Shown in pieces: positions 27,309 through 35,512 of a stretch of DNA of 37,911 bases. The notes beneath the pieces are model-generated. The model saw only the letters and a program-made list of their open reading frames with translations, was not told the origin of the DNA and searched no databases. The number at the start of each line of letters is the position of its first letter. Position 1 is the first letter of the stretch. The DNA is from JAPWJZ01 sp035626855 (lineage in GTDB: Bacteria; Pseudomonadota; Alphaproteobacteria; Micavibrionales; UBA2020), in the NCBI GenBank assembly GCA_035626855.1, contig DASPMW010000019.1:1-37911 (forward strand), written 5' to 3'. Both the position numbers and the translations under genes were made by a program.

Positions 27309-28096
27309 TGGTCATGGACCACCACCCGCCCCTGCTGCAATGTCGCGGCCAGCACGGGACCGGAATCCGTCCTGTCGCGCCAGTAAAGATCGATGCTGTC
27401 GGCCTTGGCAAAATGCAGGTCAATGATGTCTGGCAACATGACATTGCCCTTGGCTTTCACGTCTTCCTCAGGCACATAGCGGCGATCGACTTTGAACCGC
27501 GGCGCGACGCTTTCCAGCCGCACCGCCTCCGGCGCGTGGACGATGATAGCCTTCACCTCCCGTCCCATGTCATGCAGCGCATCGTAGGTTTTCGCGATCA
27601 TCGGGCTGGTCGCAGTGGTGCCCATCGCGATATTGAAGCCTTCATCGACGGCGCGGTTCAGGACCGAATTGTTGACGTAGAGCGAGGCCCAGCGCCAATA
27701 GGTATAGGCGACGGCCCGCGTGATGTCTGATTCAACGGGTGTCGTCGCATCGGCGAGATAGGGCTTGAAGCGCGTCAGCACTTCCTCGTCCGGGTCGGTA
27801 TGGACATAGCCCGCGAGCGGCCCGCCCAGTTTTTGCAACGCGCGCACGAGGCTCGTCTTGCCGGAACCGGGGCCGCCCACCGTCAGCACGAATTCACCGG
27901 ACTGCTTTTTGCCGGCAACCATCTCGGCGTAAATCCGGTCTTTCTCGCGCTCGATTTCCGCCCGCTGCTCCGCCGAATAATAAACCGGCGCCTCGGGCCG
28001 CGCGGGCACGCCGTACATCGCGCGGATTTCCCGGTCGACCTGGATCGGCTTATCGAGCTCTTGCGCGACGATCGCGGGGTCGATCAGGGGTGCCAT
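27287..28096 (-). CDS. Zeta-toxin-like P-loop kinase, apparently frame-shifted at its 3' end
   Basis: 269 residues from the ATG at 28096, with GGAG 8 nt upstream. The Walker A motif VGGPGSGKTS lies at 73-82, followed by YVHTDPDEEVLTRF (98-110), which resembles the catalytic Asp region of zeta toxins, and IAMGTTATSP (156-165). Family members phosphorylate UDP-N-acetylglucosamine or related sugars. No epsilon antitoxin gene adjoins it, so a stand-alone or effector-like role is as likely as a toxin-antitoxin pair. The last six residues (TALKPS) seem to be out of frame: a better continuation exists in another frame (27171-27308). A candidate -10 TATATA lies at 28133-28128. Confidence 0.78.
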   Translation of the reverse strand: MAPLIDPAIVAQELDKPIQVDREIRAMYGVPARPEAPVYYSAEQRAEIEREKDRIYAEMVAGKKQSGEFVLTVGGPGSGKTSLVRALQKLGGPLAGYVHTDPDEEVLTRFKPYLADATTPVESDITRAVAYTYWRWASLYVNNSVLNRAVDEGFNIAMGTTATSPMIAKTYDALHDMGREVKAIIVHAPEAVRLESVAPRFKVDRRYVPEEDVKAKGNVMLPDIIDLHFAKADSIDLYWRDRTDSGPVLAATLQQGRVVVHDQTALKPS

Positions 28097-28392
28097 CCGC
28101 GTGCTCCCATGCTGCTGATGCACTCAATATATAGCATGACCAGGGTTAATTATGTAATATGGCTTCCCAGCCCCCCGTGCGCCGCTCACTTTTTGTTCAG
28201 AAAAAGAATCGCGCCAAATAAGGGAACCGGAACACCTGTTCCCGAAAACTCGAGGAATTCCGCGGGTTTTCGCGGTGCACATCCGAAATAGTTCCCGTAA
28301 CGTCTTTCCGTATCCTCGTTAACTTTTATCCCATTGATAATAAACAGGAATTTCGCTTGTGTTTGGCCGCTATATGAAAAGCTGATAGGATT
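28097..28392. other. AT-richer intergenic region between divergent genes
   Basis: About 300 bp divide the zeta-like gene (minus) and the 28393 gene (plus). Possible -10 elements are TATATA (28133-28128, minus) and TATATG (28371-28376, plus), each without a strong -35. The minus strand is open across about 28186-28390 and reads protein-like (IINGIKVNEDTERRYGNYFG near the centre, ending at a stop at 28186), but no start codon with a ribosome site is evident, so I do not call it a gene. It might be the end of a decayed gene. Confidence 0.4.
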
Positions 28393-29793
28393 ATGACAGA
28401 CATAAATTTTCAGAAAGTCGGGGAAATGGGGAATTTTCTGAAGGATAACGAGGGGACAAACGTTCCGGAAGTAACCGAGGCACCTAAGTTGCAGGGGAAC
28501 AGCGCGCGAGGGATTTACCTCACGCCGGAGAAACCGCTCAGCCTTGAGAGCGTTGACTCTGACCTGTTCTCTGCCATCCTGTCGGGCGAGGTTGAATTCG
28601 TCCGTTCGCGCTTCCGCGGCAGCGACCGCACCAGCGATGCCGAAGCGGTTCTCATGATCCGCGCGCGCCGCGCCGAAGAAGAAAAAGCCTATTCCAAGCA
28701 CATTGCTGCTGAAGCCTATGCGCAGTCGCAGGAAGACCCGGCCAAGTCGAAAGCCGGCTACAGCTTCTTCGGCGGCATGTCCTATGCCGCTTACATGCAG
28801 AATATGTCCCGCCCCGAAAGCGGCACGCCCGAAGGCGATCGCGACCGCGACCTGTTCGGTGGCTTCTTGCTCGGCGGCCAATATGTCGACGCCTATGGCG
28901 GCAAATACGATGCCTATGGTTACCAGTATTCGAACGGCAACTATAAGACTGTCGCCGGCGACCTCTTCGACATGGCAAAAGGCACGATCACGCTGGCATC
29001 AAGCGGCGCGGTTATCGCCCTCGCCCCTGCCCTTGCGACCGAGGGCGCGAATGTGCTCCGCATCAGCTCGGCGATCGCCGACGAGATCGAGCGCGCTTTT
29101 GCCGACCAGGAAAAGGCGGCGAAGCCCGCTTCGCTCGCCGGCAAGATCATCGGCGCCGCGGCGGATGCGATCAACCCTGTCGCCAATGCCCTCGAAGTCG
29201 GCGCGCCGACGGCGCCTTATACCTCGACCCCGACCGATCTTGTCGCAGGCGCGGCTTCGGCGATTGCGCCGGTTGCCGGCGCAAACGCCGAAATGGCGAT
29301 GGCGACGGCCTCTAATGTCGCGGCCTTCGCGGTTGCCTCGACCGGCGTGTCCAAGTCGATTGGCGATGCTTTCGCGGCGGATGAAAGCTTCCGCGCAGCG
29401 GCGTCGTTCGAAGAAGGCGGCGCGCTGAACCGCATGGAAAAACATGCGCCGCTGAAAGAACACCATATCCATCTCGGCGAGCGCTACCTGTGGCGCCATA
29501 TGAACGCGGGGATGACGGGCGCGAAGGCGGCGGAACTGACGCATGAAGAGAAGAAAGAACTGCACGCGGCCGTGAAGGCGCATGTCGCCCAGCATACCGG
29601 CGGCGTGGTGACGAGCCTGCTGCAAAATCCGCTGATGGCCGTTAACGCGACCACCGCCATCCGCCAGGCGAAGGAAGCCTTCGACCGCGGCGATGCCGAT
29701 TTCCTGCGCGGCATCGCGGGCAAGGCGGTCGGCGCGCCGGAAGCCGGTTCCTGCGCCCTCAACCTCGGCAAGAAACCCGCCTTCAAGATTTAA
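28393..29793 (+). CDS. Uncharacterised 466-residue protein with Tyr/Gly-rich segment
   Basis: Segments visible: polar N-terminus (1-60); charged helix rich in Arg/Glu/Ala (80-115); a Gly/Tyr-rich stretch with GGQYVDAYGGKYDAYGYQYS (161-180); a hydrophobic Ala-rich stretch (about 196-220) that could be one membrane helix; a long Ala/Pro/Thr-rich region (245-330); a His-rich block HAPLKEHHIHLGERYLWRHM (351-370); and a helical C-part ending NLGKKPAFKI. AGGATT closely precedes the ATG. There is no Sec signal. The tail matches the Pro-x-Phe-Lys type shared by other unknown proteins here. No family is recognised. It is monocistronic with a strong terminator at 29809-29840. Confidence 0.8.
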   Translation: MTDINFQKVGEMGNFLKDNEGTNVPEVTEAPKLQGNSARGIYLTPEKPLSLESVDSDLFSAILSGEVEFVRSRFRGSDRTSDAEAVLMIRARRAEEEKAYSKHIAAEAYAQSQEDPAKSKAGYSFFGGMSYAAYMQNMSRPESGTPEGDRDRDLFGGFLLGGQYVDAYGGKYDAYGYQYSNGNYKTVAGDLFDMAKGTITLASSGAVIALAPALATEGANVLRISSAIADEIERAFADQEKAAKPASLAGKIIGAAADAINPVANALEVGAPTAPYTSTPTDLVAGAASAIAPVAGANAEMAMATASNVAAFAVASTGVSKSIGDAFAADESFRAAASFEEGGALNRMEKHAPLKEHHIHLGERYLWRHMNAGMTGAKAAELTHEEKKELHAAVKAHVAQHTGGVVTSLLQNPLMAVNATTAIRQAKEAFDRGDADFLRGIAGKAVGAPEAGSCALNLGKKPAFKI

Positions 29794-29808
29794 CAGGGCG
29801 AGACAGCA

Positions 29809-29840
29809 AAAACCCCGCGGGGCGCGCCTCGCGGGGTTTT
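29809..29840. terminator. Bidirectional rho-independent terminator between convergent genes
   Basis: AAAACCCCGCG (29809-29819), a 10-nt GC-rich loop, CGCGGGGTTTT (29830-29840), then GTTTTGTTGTG. T-runs on both strands suit both the 28393 gene and gshA, which converge here. Confidence 0.88.
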
Positions 29841-29854
29841 GTTTTGTTGTGTCT

Positions 29855-31357
29855 TTACTGCTTGGGCGCCTTGAAGTCCTTGTCGCCTGGCAGGATCAGC
29901 TTTTTCGGCTGGTTGCTGTTGGCGGGAATAACGAGGCCATTTGACGTCGTGAGGACGGACGGATTGTTCCCGTAGTTCATTTCATTGAACACGCGGGCGA
30001 TGTCACCCTTCCATTCGCCGTTGAATTTTTCCTCGAGGCGCACGGCCCAGTTGCGGCCGCTTTCGACGATTTCCTTCAGGGGCTCGAGATAAATCGTTTC
30101 GTCCTGCCCCTTGTCATTAAGGATCGCGCGGCGCTTCAGCCCCGCTTCGGACAAGGCCAGCGCGTTCTTCGCGATTTCCTGCACGGTGGTGTTCAGGAAC
30201 TTGGTCTGCAGTCCCGTTTCGGGCGTCATCACGCGCAGGTAGTCGCGGTCCTGGTCGTCCCAGTCCTTGACCATTTCATAGGCAGCGTCGAGCGATTGCT
30301 TGTCGTAGAGCAGGCCGACCCAGAATGCCGGCAGCGCCTTGATCATTTCCTGCGGGCCGACATCGGTGCCGCGCATTTCGAGGAAGCGGCGCACGCGCAC
30401 TTCCGGCCAGATGGTGTTGAGATGGTTTTGCCAGTCGCCCAGCGTCGCCTTCTGCCCCGGCAGGATATCGAGCTTGCCGTCAATGAAGTCCTGGAACATC
30501 GCGCCCTTGGCGTCGAGGAAGCTGGTGCCTTTATAGACGCCAAGCATCGGCATCGTGTTCAGGGCATAATCGGTGAACATTTCAAAACCGAAGCCGGGGT
30601 CGAAAGCGATCGGCAGCATGAAGCCGTAGCGACCGCCCATGTTCTTGTAAAGCTTGTGGCTGCGCGTGGACTGGTAGCCCGACAGCTCCCCCTTCTCGAA
30701 GGGCGAGGTCGCGAACATCGCAACCGCGATCGGCTGCAGCGACAGCGACACGCGCAGCATCTTCACCATATCGGCTTCGTTCTGGTAGCCCATATTGACC
30801 TGCACGGTCGAGGTCGATGACGCGACATCAGCGGCGGTCGGGAATTTGCGGTCCGCGAACCAGTCAAACAGCGCCTTGTAGCGCGATTTCGGCATCAGCG
30901 GCAGGTCTTTCGACAGATGCGTTGGATGGAAGCCCATGGCGAGCATGCCGAAGCCCAGTTCCTTGGTCACCTCAACCGCTTCCTTGATGGTGCGGTCCGT
31001 TTCCTCAGCGTTCTGGTGGACGTTCTTCAGCGGCGCGCCGCCCAGTTCCATCTGCCCGGCGGGCTCGAATGTCCAGTTGGTGTTGCCCTTCTCGACCGAG
31101 AGCACGATGCCGTTTTCCGGCGCCGCCGGGCTCCAGCCCCGCTCGGTCGCCATCTTGGCGATGAAATCCGATATCCCGGCGCGGCCATTTTCGCCGATGA
31201 AGGGAACCGGGCCGTTATTGTCGAGGTAGAAAGGCGGCTTCTCGTGCTCGACGCCGATCAGGCGTTTTTCGGCGGGCGTGTTGCCGCCCTCGAACCATTC
31301 GACCAGTTCGCTTTTGCTCTCGATAACCTTCTTGTCGCGTTGGCTCGCGCTAGACAT
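29855..31357 (-). CDS. gshA: Glutamate-cysteine ligase, plant/alphaproteobacterial type
   Basis: 500 residues. It catalyses ATP-dependent joining of Glu and Cys, the first step of glutathione synthesis. Family hallmarks: LIGVEHEKPPFYL near the N-terminus, ENGIVLSVEKGNTNWTFEPA then GQMELGG, FHPTHLSKDLPLMPKSRY, STSTVQVNMGYQNEADM and VRVRRFLEMRGTDVGP. The core is the length usual for this type, with a C-terminal extension of some 40 residues ending LPGDKDFKAPKQ. The two domain-spanning Cys used for redox control in plants are not evident. It lies downstream of rsmE on the same strand but has its own promoter at 31470-31497. No gshB is in the window. Confidence 0.95.
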   Translation of the reverse strand: MSSASQRDKKVIESKSELVEWFEGGNTPAEKRLIGVEHEKPPFYLDNNGPVPFIGENGRAGISDFIAKMATERGWSPAAPENGIVLSVEKGNTNWTFEPAGQMELGGAPLKNVHQNAEETDRTIKEAVEVTKELGFGMLAMGFHPTHLSKDLPLMPKSRYKALFDWFADRKFPTAADVASSTSTVQVNMGYQNEADMVKMLRVSLSLQPIAVAMFATSPFEKGELSGYQSTRSHKLYKNMGGRYGFMLPIAFDPGFGFEMFTDYALNTMPMLGVYKGTSFLDAKGAMFQDFIDGKLDILPGQKATLGDWQNHLNTIWPEVRVRRFLEMRGTDVGPQEMIKALPAFWVGLLYDKQSLDAAYEMVKDWDDQDRDYLRVMTPETGLQTKFLNTTVQEIAKNALALSEAGLKRRAILNDKGQDETIYLEPLKEIVESGRNWAVRLEEKFNGEWKGDIARVFNEMNYGNNPSVLTTSNGLVIPANSNQPKKLILPGDKDFKAPKQ

Positions 31358-31469
31358 AACTGCACACTCTTCATCTATAAATTTCTTGGCTTCTTATGGC
31401 CCTGCTGCCACGCGCCGCAGACACGCGTAGACCGTGTATTGAATGCGGGACTGGCGCAGATGGTGCCAG

Positions 31470-31497
31470 CATATACGGAAAAATATATGCCCGTCAA
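31470..31497 (-). promoter_or_regulatory. Promoter for gshA
   Basis: Minus strand TTGACG (31497-31492), 16-bp spacer, TATATG (31475-31470). The leader is about 105 nt and contains a GC-rich section with GGCGCGTGGCAGCAGGGCC; no known regulator site was recognised. Confidence 0.55.
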
Positions 31498-31534
31498 CTT
31501 ATATGGGAATTGGGTAATTTTATTGCGCAGCGGC

Positions 31535-32278
31535 TTACCCGCGGCCGATTGCCTGCATCGCGGCCAGCGCCGCGACCACCGCTGTCTCCGCCTTCAGGAT
31601 ACGGGTGCCGAGCGAGACGGGTATGGCGAAGGGCTGGCGTGTGATGAAGGCCATCTCCGCGTCTGTAAAGCCCCCTTCCGGCCCCACCAGCAGCGCGAGC
31701 GGGGTATCCGGGGCAAGTTTGGCGAGGGCGGCACCCAGCATGGGCGCGTCGCCCCGCTCCATGCAAAAGATGAGCTTTCTGGACGGAGACCATGATTCAA
31801 ATAGGTTTTCCAAATCGCCGAGGTCGCTGACCTCCATGGTATCAAGCCGCTCGCATTGCTCGGCCGCGTCGTTGGCGGTCGCCTGCAGGCGCTCGAGATT
31901 GATACGGTTGACGATGGTGCGGTCGCACAGGATCGGAAAGAAGCGCGCCGCGCCCAGCTCAGCCGATTTTTCGATCATAAAATCAAAGGCTTCTTTCTTG
32001 ACGGGCGACGCCAGCACCCAGATATCTTCCGCGGCATGCTGCTCGCGCAGTTTCTCAAGAACGGTCACGAGCGCGTTCTTTTTGCTCATTTCCGAGACCT
32101 CGGCAAGCCATTCGCCGTTGCGCCCGTTGAACAGGCGCAACTGCGTTCCTGCCTCCGCCCTCATCACGTTTCTTAAGTAATGATGCTGGCCGTCTGATAA
32201 CGCAAAACTTTCGCCGCGCGAGAGGTTGTCGCGCGGAACGTAAAGGCGGCTGAGATTTTTGGAGGCGTCGCGGCTCAT
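31535..32278 (-). CDS. rsmE: 16S rRNA (uracil1498-N3)-methyltransferase
   Basis: 247 residues, SPOUT-class trefoil-knot methyltransferase that methylates U1498 of 16S rRNA. The N-terminal PUA-like part is LSRLYVPRDNL and HHYLRNVMRAEAGTQLRLFN. Knot motifs are LLVGPEGGFTDAEM and SLGTRILKAETAVVAALA, which bind SAM. KKEAFDFMIEKSAELGA is also characteristic. The ATG at 32278 is 6 nt from a possible -10 (32285-32290) and has no ribosome site, suggesting a leaderless message. It is divergent from ubiA and upstream of gshA, a neighbourhood common in alphaproteobacteria. Confidence 0.94.
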   Translation of the reverse strand: MSRDASKNLSRLYVPRDNLSRGESFALSDGQHHYLRNVMRAEAGTQLRLFNGRNGEWLAEVSEMSKKNALVTVLEKLREQHAAEDIWVLASPVKKEAFDFMIEKSAELGAARFFPILCDRTIVNRINLERLQATANDAAEQCERLDTMEVSDLGDLENLFESWSPSRKLIFCMERGDAPMLGAALAKLAPDTPLALLVGPEGGFTDAEMAFITRQPFAIPVSLGTRILKAETAVVAALAAMQAIGRG

Positions 32279-32284
32279 TGAAAA

Positions 32285-32314
32285 AGACTAGCATTGATAT
32301 ACACTTCGTTTCAA
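32285..32314 (-). promoter_or_regulatory. Possible rsmE promoter, leaderless arrangement
   Basis: Minus strand TTGAAA (32314-32309) and TAGTCT (32290-32285) with an 18-bp spacer. The -35 ends exactly at the ubiA start codon on the other strand. The rsmE ATG is 6 nt past the -10. Confidence 0.42.
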
Positions 32315-33259
32315 ATGGCGACCGACATCAAAAACAACGCGGTCATTTTCCGCATTCTGCCGAAGCCGCTGCACCCCTATGCCCGGCTGATGCGCCTCGA
32401 CCGCCCCATCGGCACCTGGCTGCTGCTGCTGCCGGGCTGGTGGAGCATCGTGCTGGCGGCGGGCGGCATCCGCCATATGACAAGCCAGCATTGGGCGCTG
32501 ATGGCCATGTTCGGCCTCGGCGCGGTCCTGATGCGGGGGGCGGGCTGCACCATCAACGATATCTGGGACCGCGACCTCGACGCCAAAGTCGCGCGGACGC
32601 GCAACCGGCCGATCCCCTCAAAGCAGGTGACGGTGCGGCAGGCTTTCATATTTATGATAATTCTGCTGCTGCTCAGCCTGTGCATCCTGCTGCTCATGAA
32701 CCGGCTGACCATCCTGCTCGGGTTTATGTCGCTGCTTCTGGTCGGGCTCTACCCCCTCATGAAGCGCGTGACCTGGTGGCCGCAGGCTTTCCTCGGCCTC
32801 ACCTTCAACTGGGGCGCGCTGATGGGCTGGGCCGCGGTGAACGGCAACTTCAACCTGAACGATTTCGTGAACGCGGCAGGACACGAGCGGCTGATCTATG
32901 CCCCGCCGCTATGGCTGTATGTGGGCGGCATTTTCTGGACGCTCGCCTACGACACCATCTACGCGCACCAGGACAAGGACGACGACGCGATCATCGGCAT
33001 CAAATCCACGGCGCGGTTGTTCGGCGCTCGCAGCAAACTCTTCGTGGGGATTTTCTTTGCGCTCGCCCTGCTCTGCTTCGGCATCGCCAAATTCTTCGCC
33101 GCCGCAAGCCCGCTCACGCAGTGGCTGATCGTGCTGCCCGTGGCACATGCGGTATGGCAGTTGCAAAGCTGGAACATGAACAAGCCCGATAGCAGCCTGA
33201 ACAAGTTCAGGTCGAACCGCGATTTCGGGTTGTTGCTGCTGTTGTTGTTCGCCGTCTAA
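32315..33259 (+). CDS. ubiA: 4-hydroxybenzoate polyprenyltransferase
   Basis: 314 residues with eight to nine membrane helices. It attaches the polyprenyl chain to 4-hydroxybenzoate in ubiquinone synthesis at the inner membrane. Both Asp-rich motifs that hold the magnesium-diphosphate are present: NDIWDRDLDAKVARTRNRP (81-99) and DTIYAHQDKDDDAIIGIKS (213-231). RLDRPIGTWLLLLPGWW at the N-terminus is typical of proteobacterial UbiA. The ATG at 32315 is preferred over a TTG at 32294; neither has a good ribosome site. The stop overlaps the convergent pyrophosphohydrolase gene by 4 nt. Confidence 0.95.
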   Translation: MATDIKNNAVIFRILPKPLHPYARLMRLDRPIGTWLLLLPGWWSIVLAAGGIRHMTSQHWALMAMFGLGAVLMRGAGCTINDIWDRDLDAKVARTRNRPIPSKQVTVRQAFIFMIILLLLSLCILLLMNRLTILLGFMSLLLVGLYPLMKRVTWWPQAFLGLTFNWGALMGWAAVNGNFNLNDFVNAAGHERLIYAPPLWLYVGGIFWTLAYDTIYAHQDKDDDAIIGIKSTARLFGARSKLFVGIFFALALLCFGIAKFFAAASPLTQWLIVLPVAHAVWQLQSWNMNKPDSSLNKFRSNRDFGLLLLLLFAV

Positions 33260-33660
33260 TCTAAGAGATCATCCAGCACCGGCGGATGGTAATTCGGCCC
33301 CTTGAGCACCTTGCCGTCCTCGCGGCGGATCGCTTTGCCGTCATCGCCAAGCTTCGACATATTGCTTTCGTGCACGCGATCGAACACTTTGTCGATCGGG
33401 AGGCCGAAGGTGCAGGAGGTGCCGCTCAGCACATACTGGACATCGGCGAGCTCCTTCATTAGGTCAAGCTTCGTTTTCTTCGTCACCGCGCCGCCGGACT
33501 TCAGCTCTTCGATGGCGCGGTCGATTTCGGCGAAGAGTTCTTTCACCTCTTCGCCGATGAGCGTCTTGCGCAGTTCAAGCAGCTCGACGGAAAACGGGCG
33601 TTCGTTGGCGACATCGGTCGCGGCATGGAACGCATGGACTTTTTGCTCGTACGGGTTCAT
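33256..33660 (-). CDS. MazG-like nucleotide pyrophosphohydrolase
   Basis: 134 residues from the ATG at 33660, all-alpha NTP-pyrophosphatase superfamily. The metal-binding pattern is visible: EEVKELFAEID (37-47) and KELADVQYVL (69-78), fitting ExxE then K/ExxD. The C-part VFDRVHESNMSKLGDDGKAI and GKVLKGPNYHPP is typical of short MazG-like/phosphoribosyl-ATP-pyrophosphatase-like proteins that hydrolyse (d)NTPs to monophosphates and pyrophosphate. The true substrate is unknown. It is divergent from the phosphate-transport pair, convergent with ubiA. Confidence 0.85.
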   Translation of the reverse strand: MNPYEQKVHAFHAATDVANERPFSVELLELRKTLIGEEVKELFAEIDRAIEELKSGGAVTKKTKLDLMKELADVQYVLSGTSCTFGLPIDKVFDRVHESNMSKLGDDGKAIRREDGKVLKGPNYHPPVLDDLLD

Positions 33661-33724
33661 GCGCAGCAAGATACAACCAACCCCGCGCCTGCGAAAGCTG
33701 CCTGAATATGCTTATGGCAATCAT

Positions 33725-33753
33725 TTGACGGGAATCGATGGCTGGGGTACATT
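33725..33753 (+). promoter_or_regulatory. Promoter of the DUF47-pit operon
   Basis: TTGACG (33725-33730), 17-bp spacer, TACATT (33748-33753). The start near 33760 gives a leader of about 30 nt with AAGGAG. I see no Pho box, so expression may be constitutive. Confidence 0.58.
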
Positions 33754-33789
33754 GCTGCCGTGCAGCATATTCAAGGAGAATAACCACCG

Positions 33790-34425
33790 ATGCTCAACAT
33801 CGCCAAGCTGATCCCTTCCGAGGGAAAATTCTATACCTTCCTGCAACAGCTGTCCTCCGAGGCGCATACCGCCTCCCTCCACCTGAAGACCTTCGTTGAA
33901 AGCACCGACCCCGCCGCGCGGACCGAGGCGGGCGCCGCGATCACGTCGTGCAAGGCGCAGGCGAAAACGATCTCGGCCGAAGTGACCAAGGAGTTGTGCA
34001 TCAGCTTCGTCACGCCCTTCGACCGGGAAGACATCCAGAATATCTGCGGCCATCTTTATCGCATCACCAAGACCATCGAGAAAGTCCGCGAGCATATGGA
34101 CATGTACCAGATGAAGGACGCGATCGAACTGGCGCGCCAGGTCGAGGTGATCCTGCTGGAGGCAGACGGCATGCAGATCATGGTCGACGCGCTGATCAAG
34201 GGCGGCAAGGCGCAGCAGATCATCGAAAAGGCCAAGCTGCTTGACGAGCTGGAGAACAAGGGCGATGCGATCCTGAGCGATCTTCTGGTCACGCTCATCC
34301 GCGAAGCGCCAGATACCAAGCAACTGCTGCTGCGAAAGGATATCTATGACTTATTGGAGCGCGTGATCGACGGCTACCGCGATGCCGCCGGCGTCGCCCT
34401 GCAAATCGCCCTCAAATACAACTAA
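33790..34425 (+). CDS. DUF47 (PhoU-like) phosphate-transport accessory protein
   Basis: 211 residues, helical PhoU-like fold. Recognisable from FYTFLQQLSSEAHTAS, the repeated three-helix bundles, TPFDREDIQNICGHLYRITK and the closing LERVIDGYRDAAGVALQIAL. DUF47 proteins are almost always encoded beside PiT transporters and modulate their activity; acidic/His clusters (DREDI, EH) may bind metal. AAGGAG precedes the ATG at 33790 at an 11-nt distance. The transporter gene starts 10 nt after its stop, so the two form an operon. Confidence 0.93.
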   Translation: MLNIAKLIPSEGKFYTFLQQLSSEAHTASLHLKTFVESTDPAARTEAGAAITSCKAQAKTISAEVTKELCISFVTPFDREDIQNICGHLYRITKTIEKVREHMDMYQMKDAIELARQVEVILLEADGMQIMVDALIKGGKAQQIIEKAKLLDELENKGDAILSDLLVTLIREAPDTKQLLLRKDIYDLLERVIDGYRDAAGVALQIALKYN

Positions 34426-34435
34426 GAACGGCCCA

Positions 34436-35434
34436 ATGGACGCAAGCCTTATCCTCCTGATCGTCGCGGTCGTGCTGACCATCGGCTTCGATTTCATCAA
34501 CGGCTTCCACGATGCGGCGAATGCGATCGCGACGGTCGTTTCGACGCGCGTGATGCGCCCGGGCATCGCCGTCATTTACGGGGCCGTGCTGAACTTCATC
34601 GGCGCACTGATGGGAACGGAAGTCGCGGCAACCATCGGCAAGGGTCTTGTGGAGGCATCGAGCATCACGATCCATACTGTTATCTGCACCGTGATTGCGG
34701 CGATCGTCTGGAACCTGATCACATGGTGGAAGGGCCTGCCCACCTCTTCATCCCACGCGCTGATCGGCGCGCTGCTGGGCGCAACATTCTTTTCGGCCGG
34801 CAACAACAATATCATCTGGCCCAAGGTCATGGAGAAAGTTGTCGCGCCGATGGTCTCCTCCCCGGTGATGGGGGTCATGCTCGGCTTCACCATCATGCTT
34901 GCCCTGATGTGGATCGTGCACAAGATGCCGCTCGGCCGCATCAACCGCGTGTTCGGCAAACTGCAGATTTTGTCGGCCGGCATGATGGCGCTGAACCACG
35001 GACATAACGACGCGCAGAAGTCGATGGGCATCATCGCACTTGCGCTGATCCTCACCTTTCCCGACAAGCATTTCGAAGTCCCGCTCTGGGTTATCCTCTC
35101 CTGCGCCATCGCCATGGGGCTCGGCACCGTCTCGGGCGGCTGGCGCATTATCCGCACGCTCGGCACCAAAATGATCAAGCTCCAGCCCATTCACGGCTTC
35201 GCGGCGGAGACGACGGCGTCGGTCATCATCTTCGGCGCGTCGCATTTCGGCATCCCGGTCTCGACGACGCAGGTCATTTCGACCTCGATCATGGGCGTCG
35301 GCGCGACCAAGCGCCTCTCGGCCGTCCGCTGGGGCATCGTCGGCAATATCATCTGGGCCTGGGTGCTCACCATCCCGCTCACCTTCTGCTTCGCGGGCGG
35401 GCTGATGTGGGTTTACCGGCTGTTCCTCAAATAG
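34436..35434 (+). CDS. pit: PiT-family inorganic phosphate transporter
   Basis: 332 residues with about ten membrane helices. Both PiT signature repeats are present: GFHDAANAIATVVSTRV (23-39) in the N-half and NHGHNDAQKSMGIIAL in the C-half, with GLPTSSSHALIGALLGA and GIPVSTTQVISTSIMG as the paired second motifs. The carrier moves phosphate, probably as a metal-phosphate complex, with protons or sodium across the inner membrane. The ATG at 34436 is preferred because the preceding in-frame residues are the end of the DUF47 gene in another frame. A strong terminator follows directly. Confidence 0.96.
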   Translation: MDASLILLIVAVVLTIGFDFINGFHDAANAIATVVSTRVMRPGIAVIYGAVLNFIGALMGTEVAATIGKGLVEASSITIHTVICTVIAAIVWNLITWWKGLPTSSSHALIGALLGATFFSAGNNNIIWPKVMEKVVAPMVSSPVMGVMLGFTIMLALMWIVHKMPLGRINRVFGKLQILSAGMMALNHGHNDAQKSMGIIALALILTFPDKHFEVPLWVILSCAIAMGLGTVSGGWRIIRTLGTKMIKLQPIHGFAAETTASVIIFGASHFGIPVSTTQVISTSIMGVGATKRLSAVRWGIVGNIIWAWVLTIPLTFCFAGGLMWVYRLFLK

Positions 35435-35467
35435 AAAAAACCCGCTCCGGTAAGGGAGCGGGTTTTT
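35435..35467 (+). terminator. Rho-independent terminator after pit
   Basis: AAAAACCCGCTCC (35436-35448), loop, GGAGCGGGTTTTT (35455-35467), starting at the base after the stop codon. The T-run is on the plus strand; the A-run on the left arm could also stop leftward HU transcripts. Confidence 0.88.
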
Positions 35468-35512
35468 CTTTAAGCTTTCAACGCGCCGGCGTAATCGCTG
35501 CGGCGCGAATAA

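Noticed and set aside
27287..28096. Complete zeta-epsilon toxin-antitoxin module
   Set aside because: No small partner gene adjoins the kinase on the same strand, so only the kinase is called.
28186..28390. Protein-like minus-strand open stretch in the intergenic region
   Set aside because: No credible start codon or ribosome site within the intergenic part; upstream it runs antisense to the 28393 gene.
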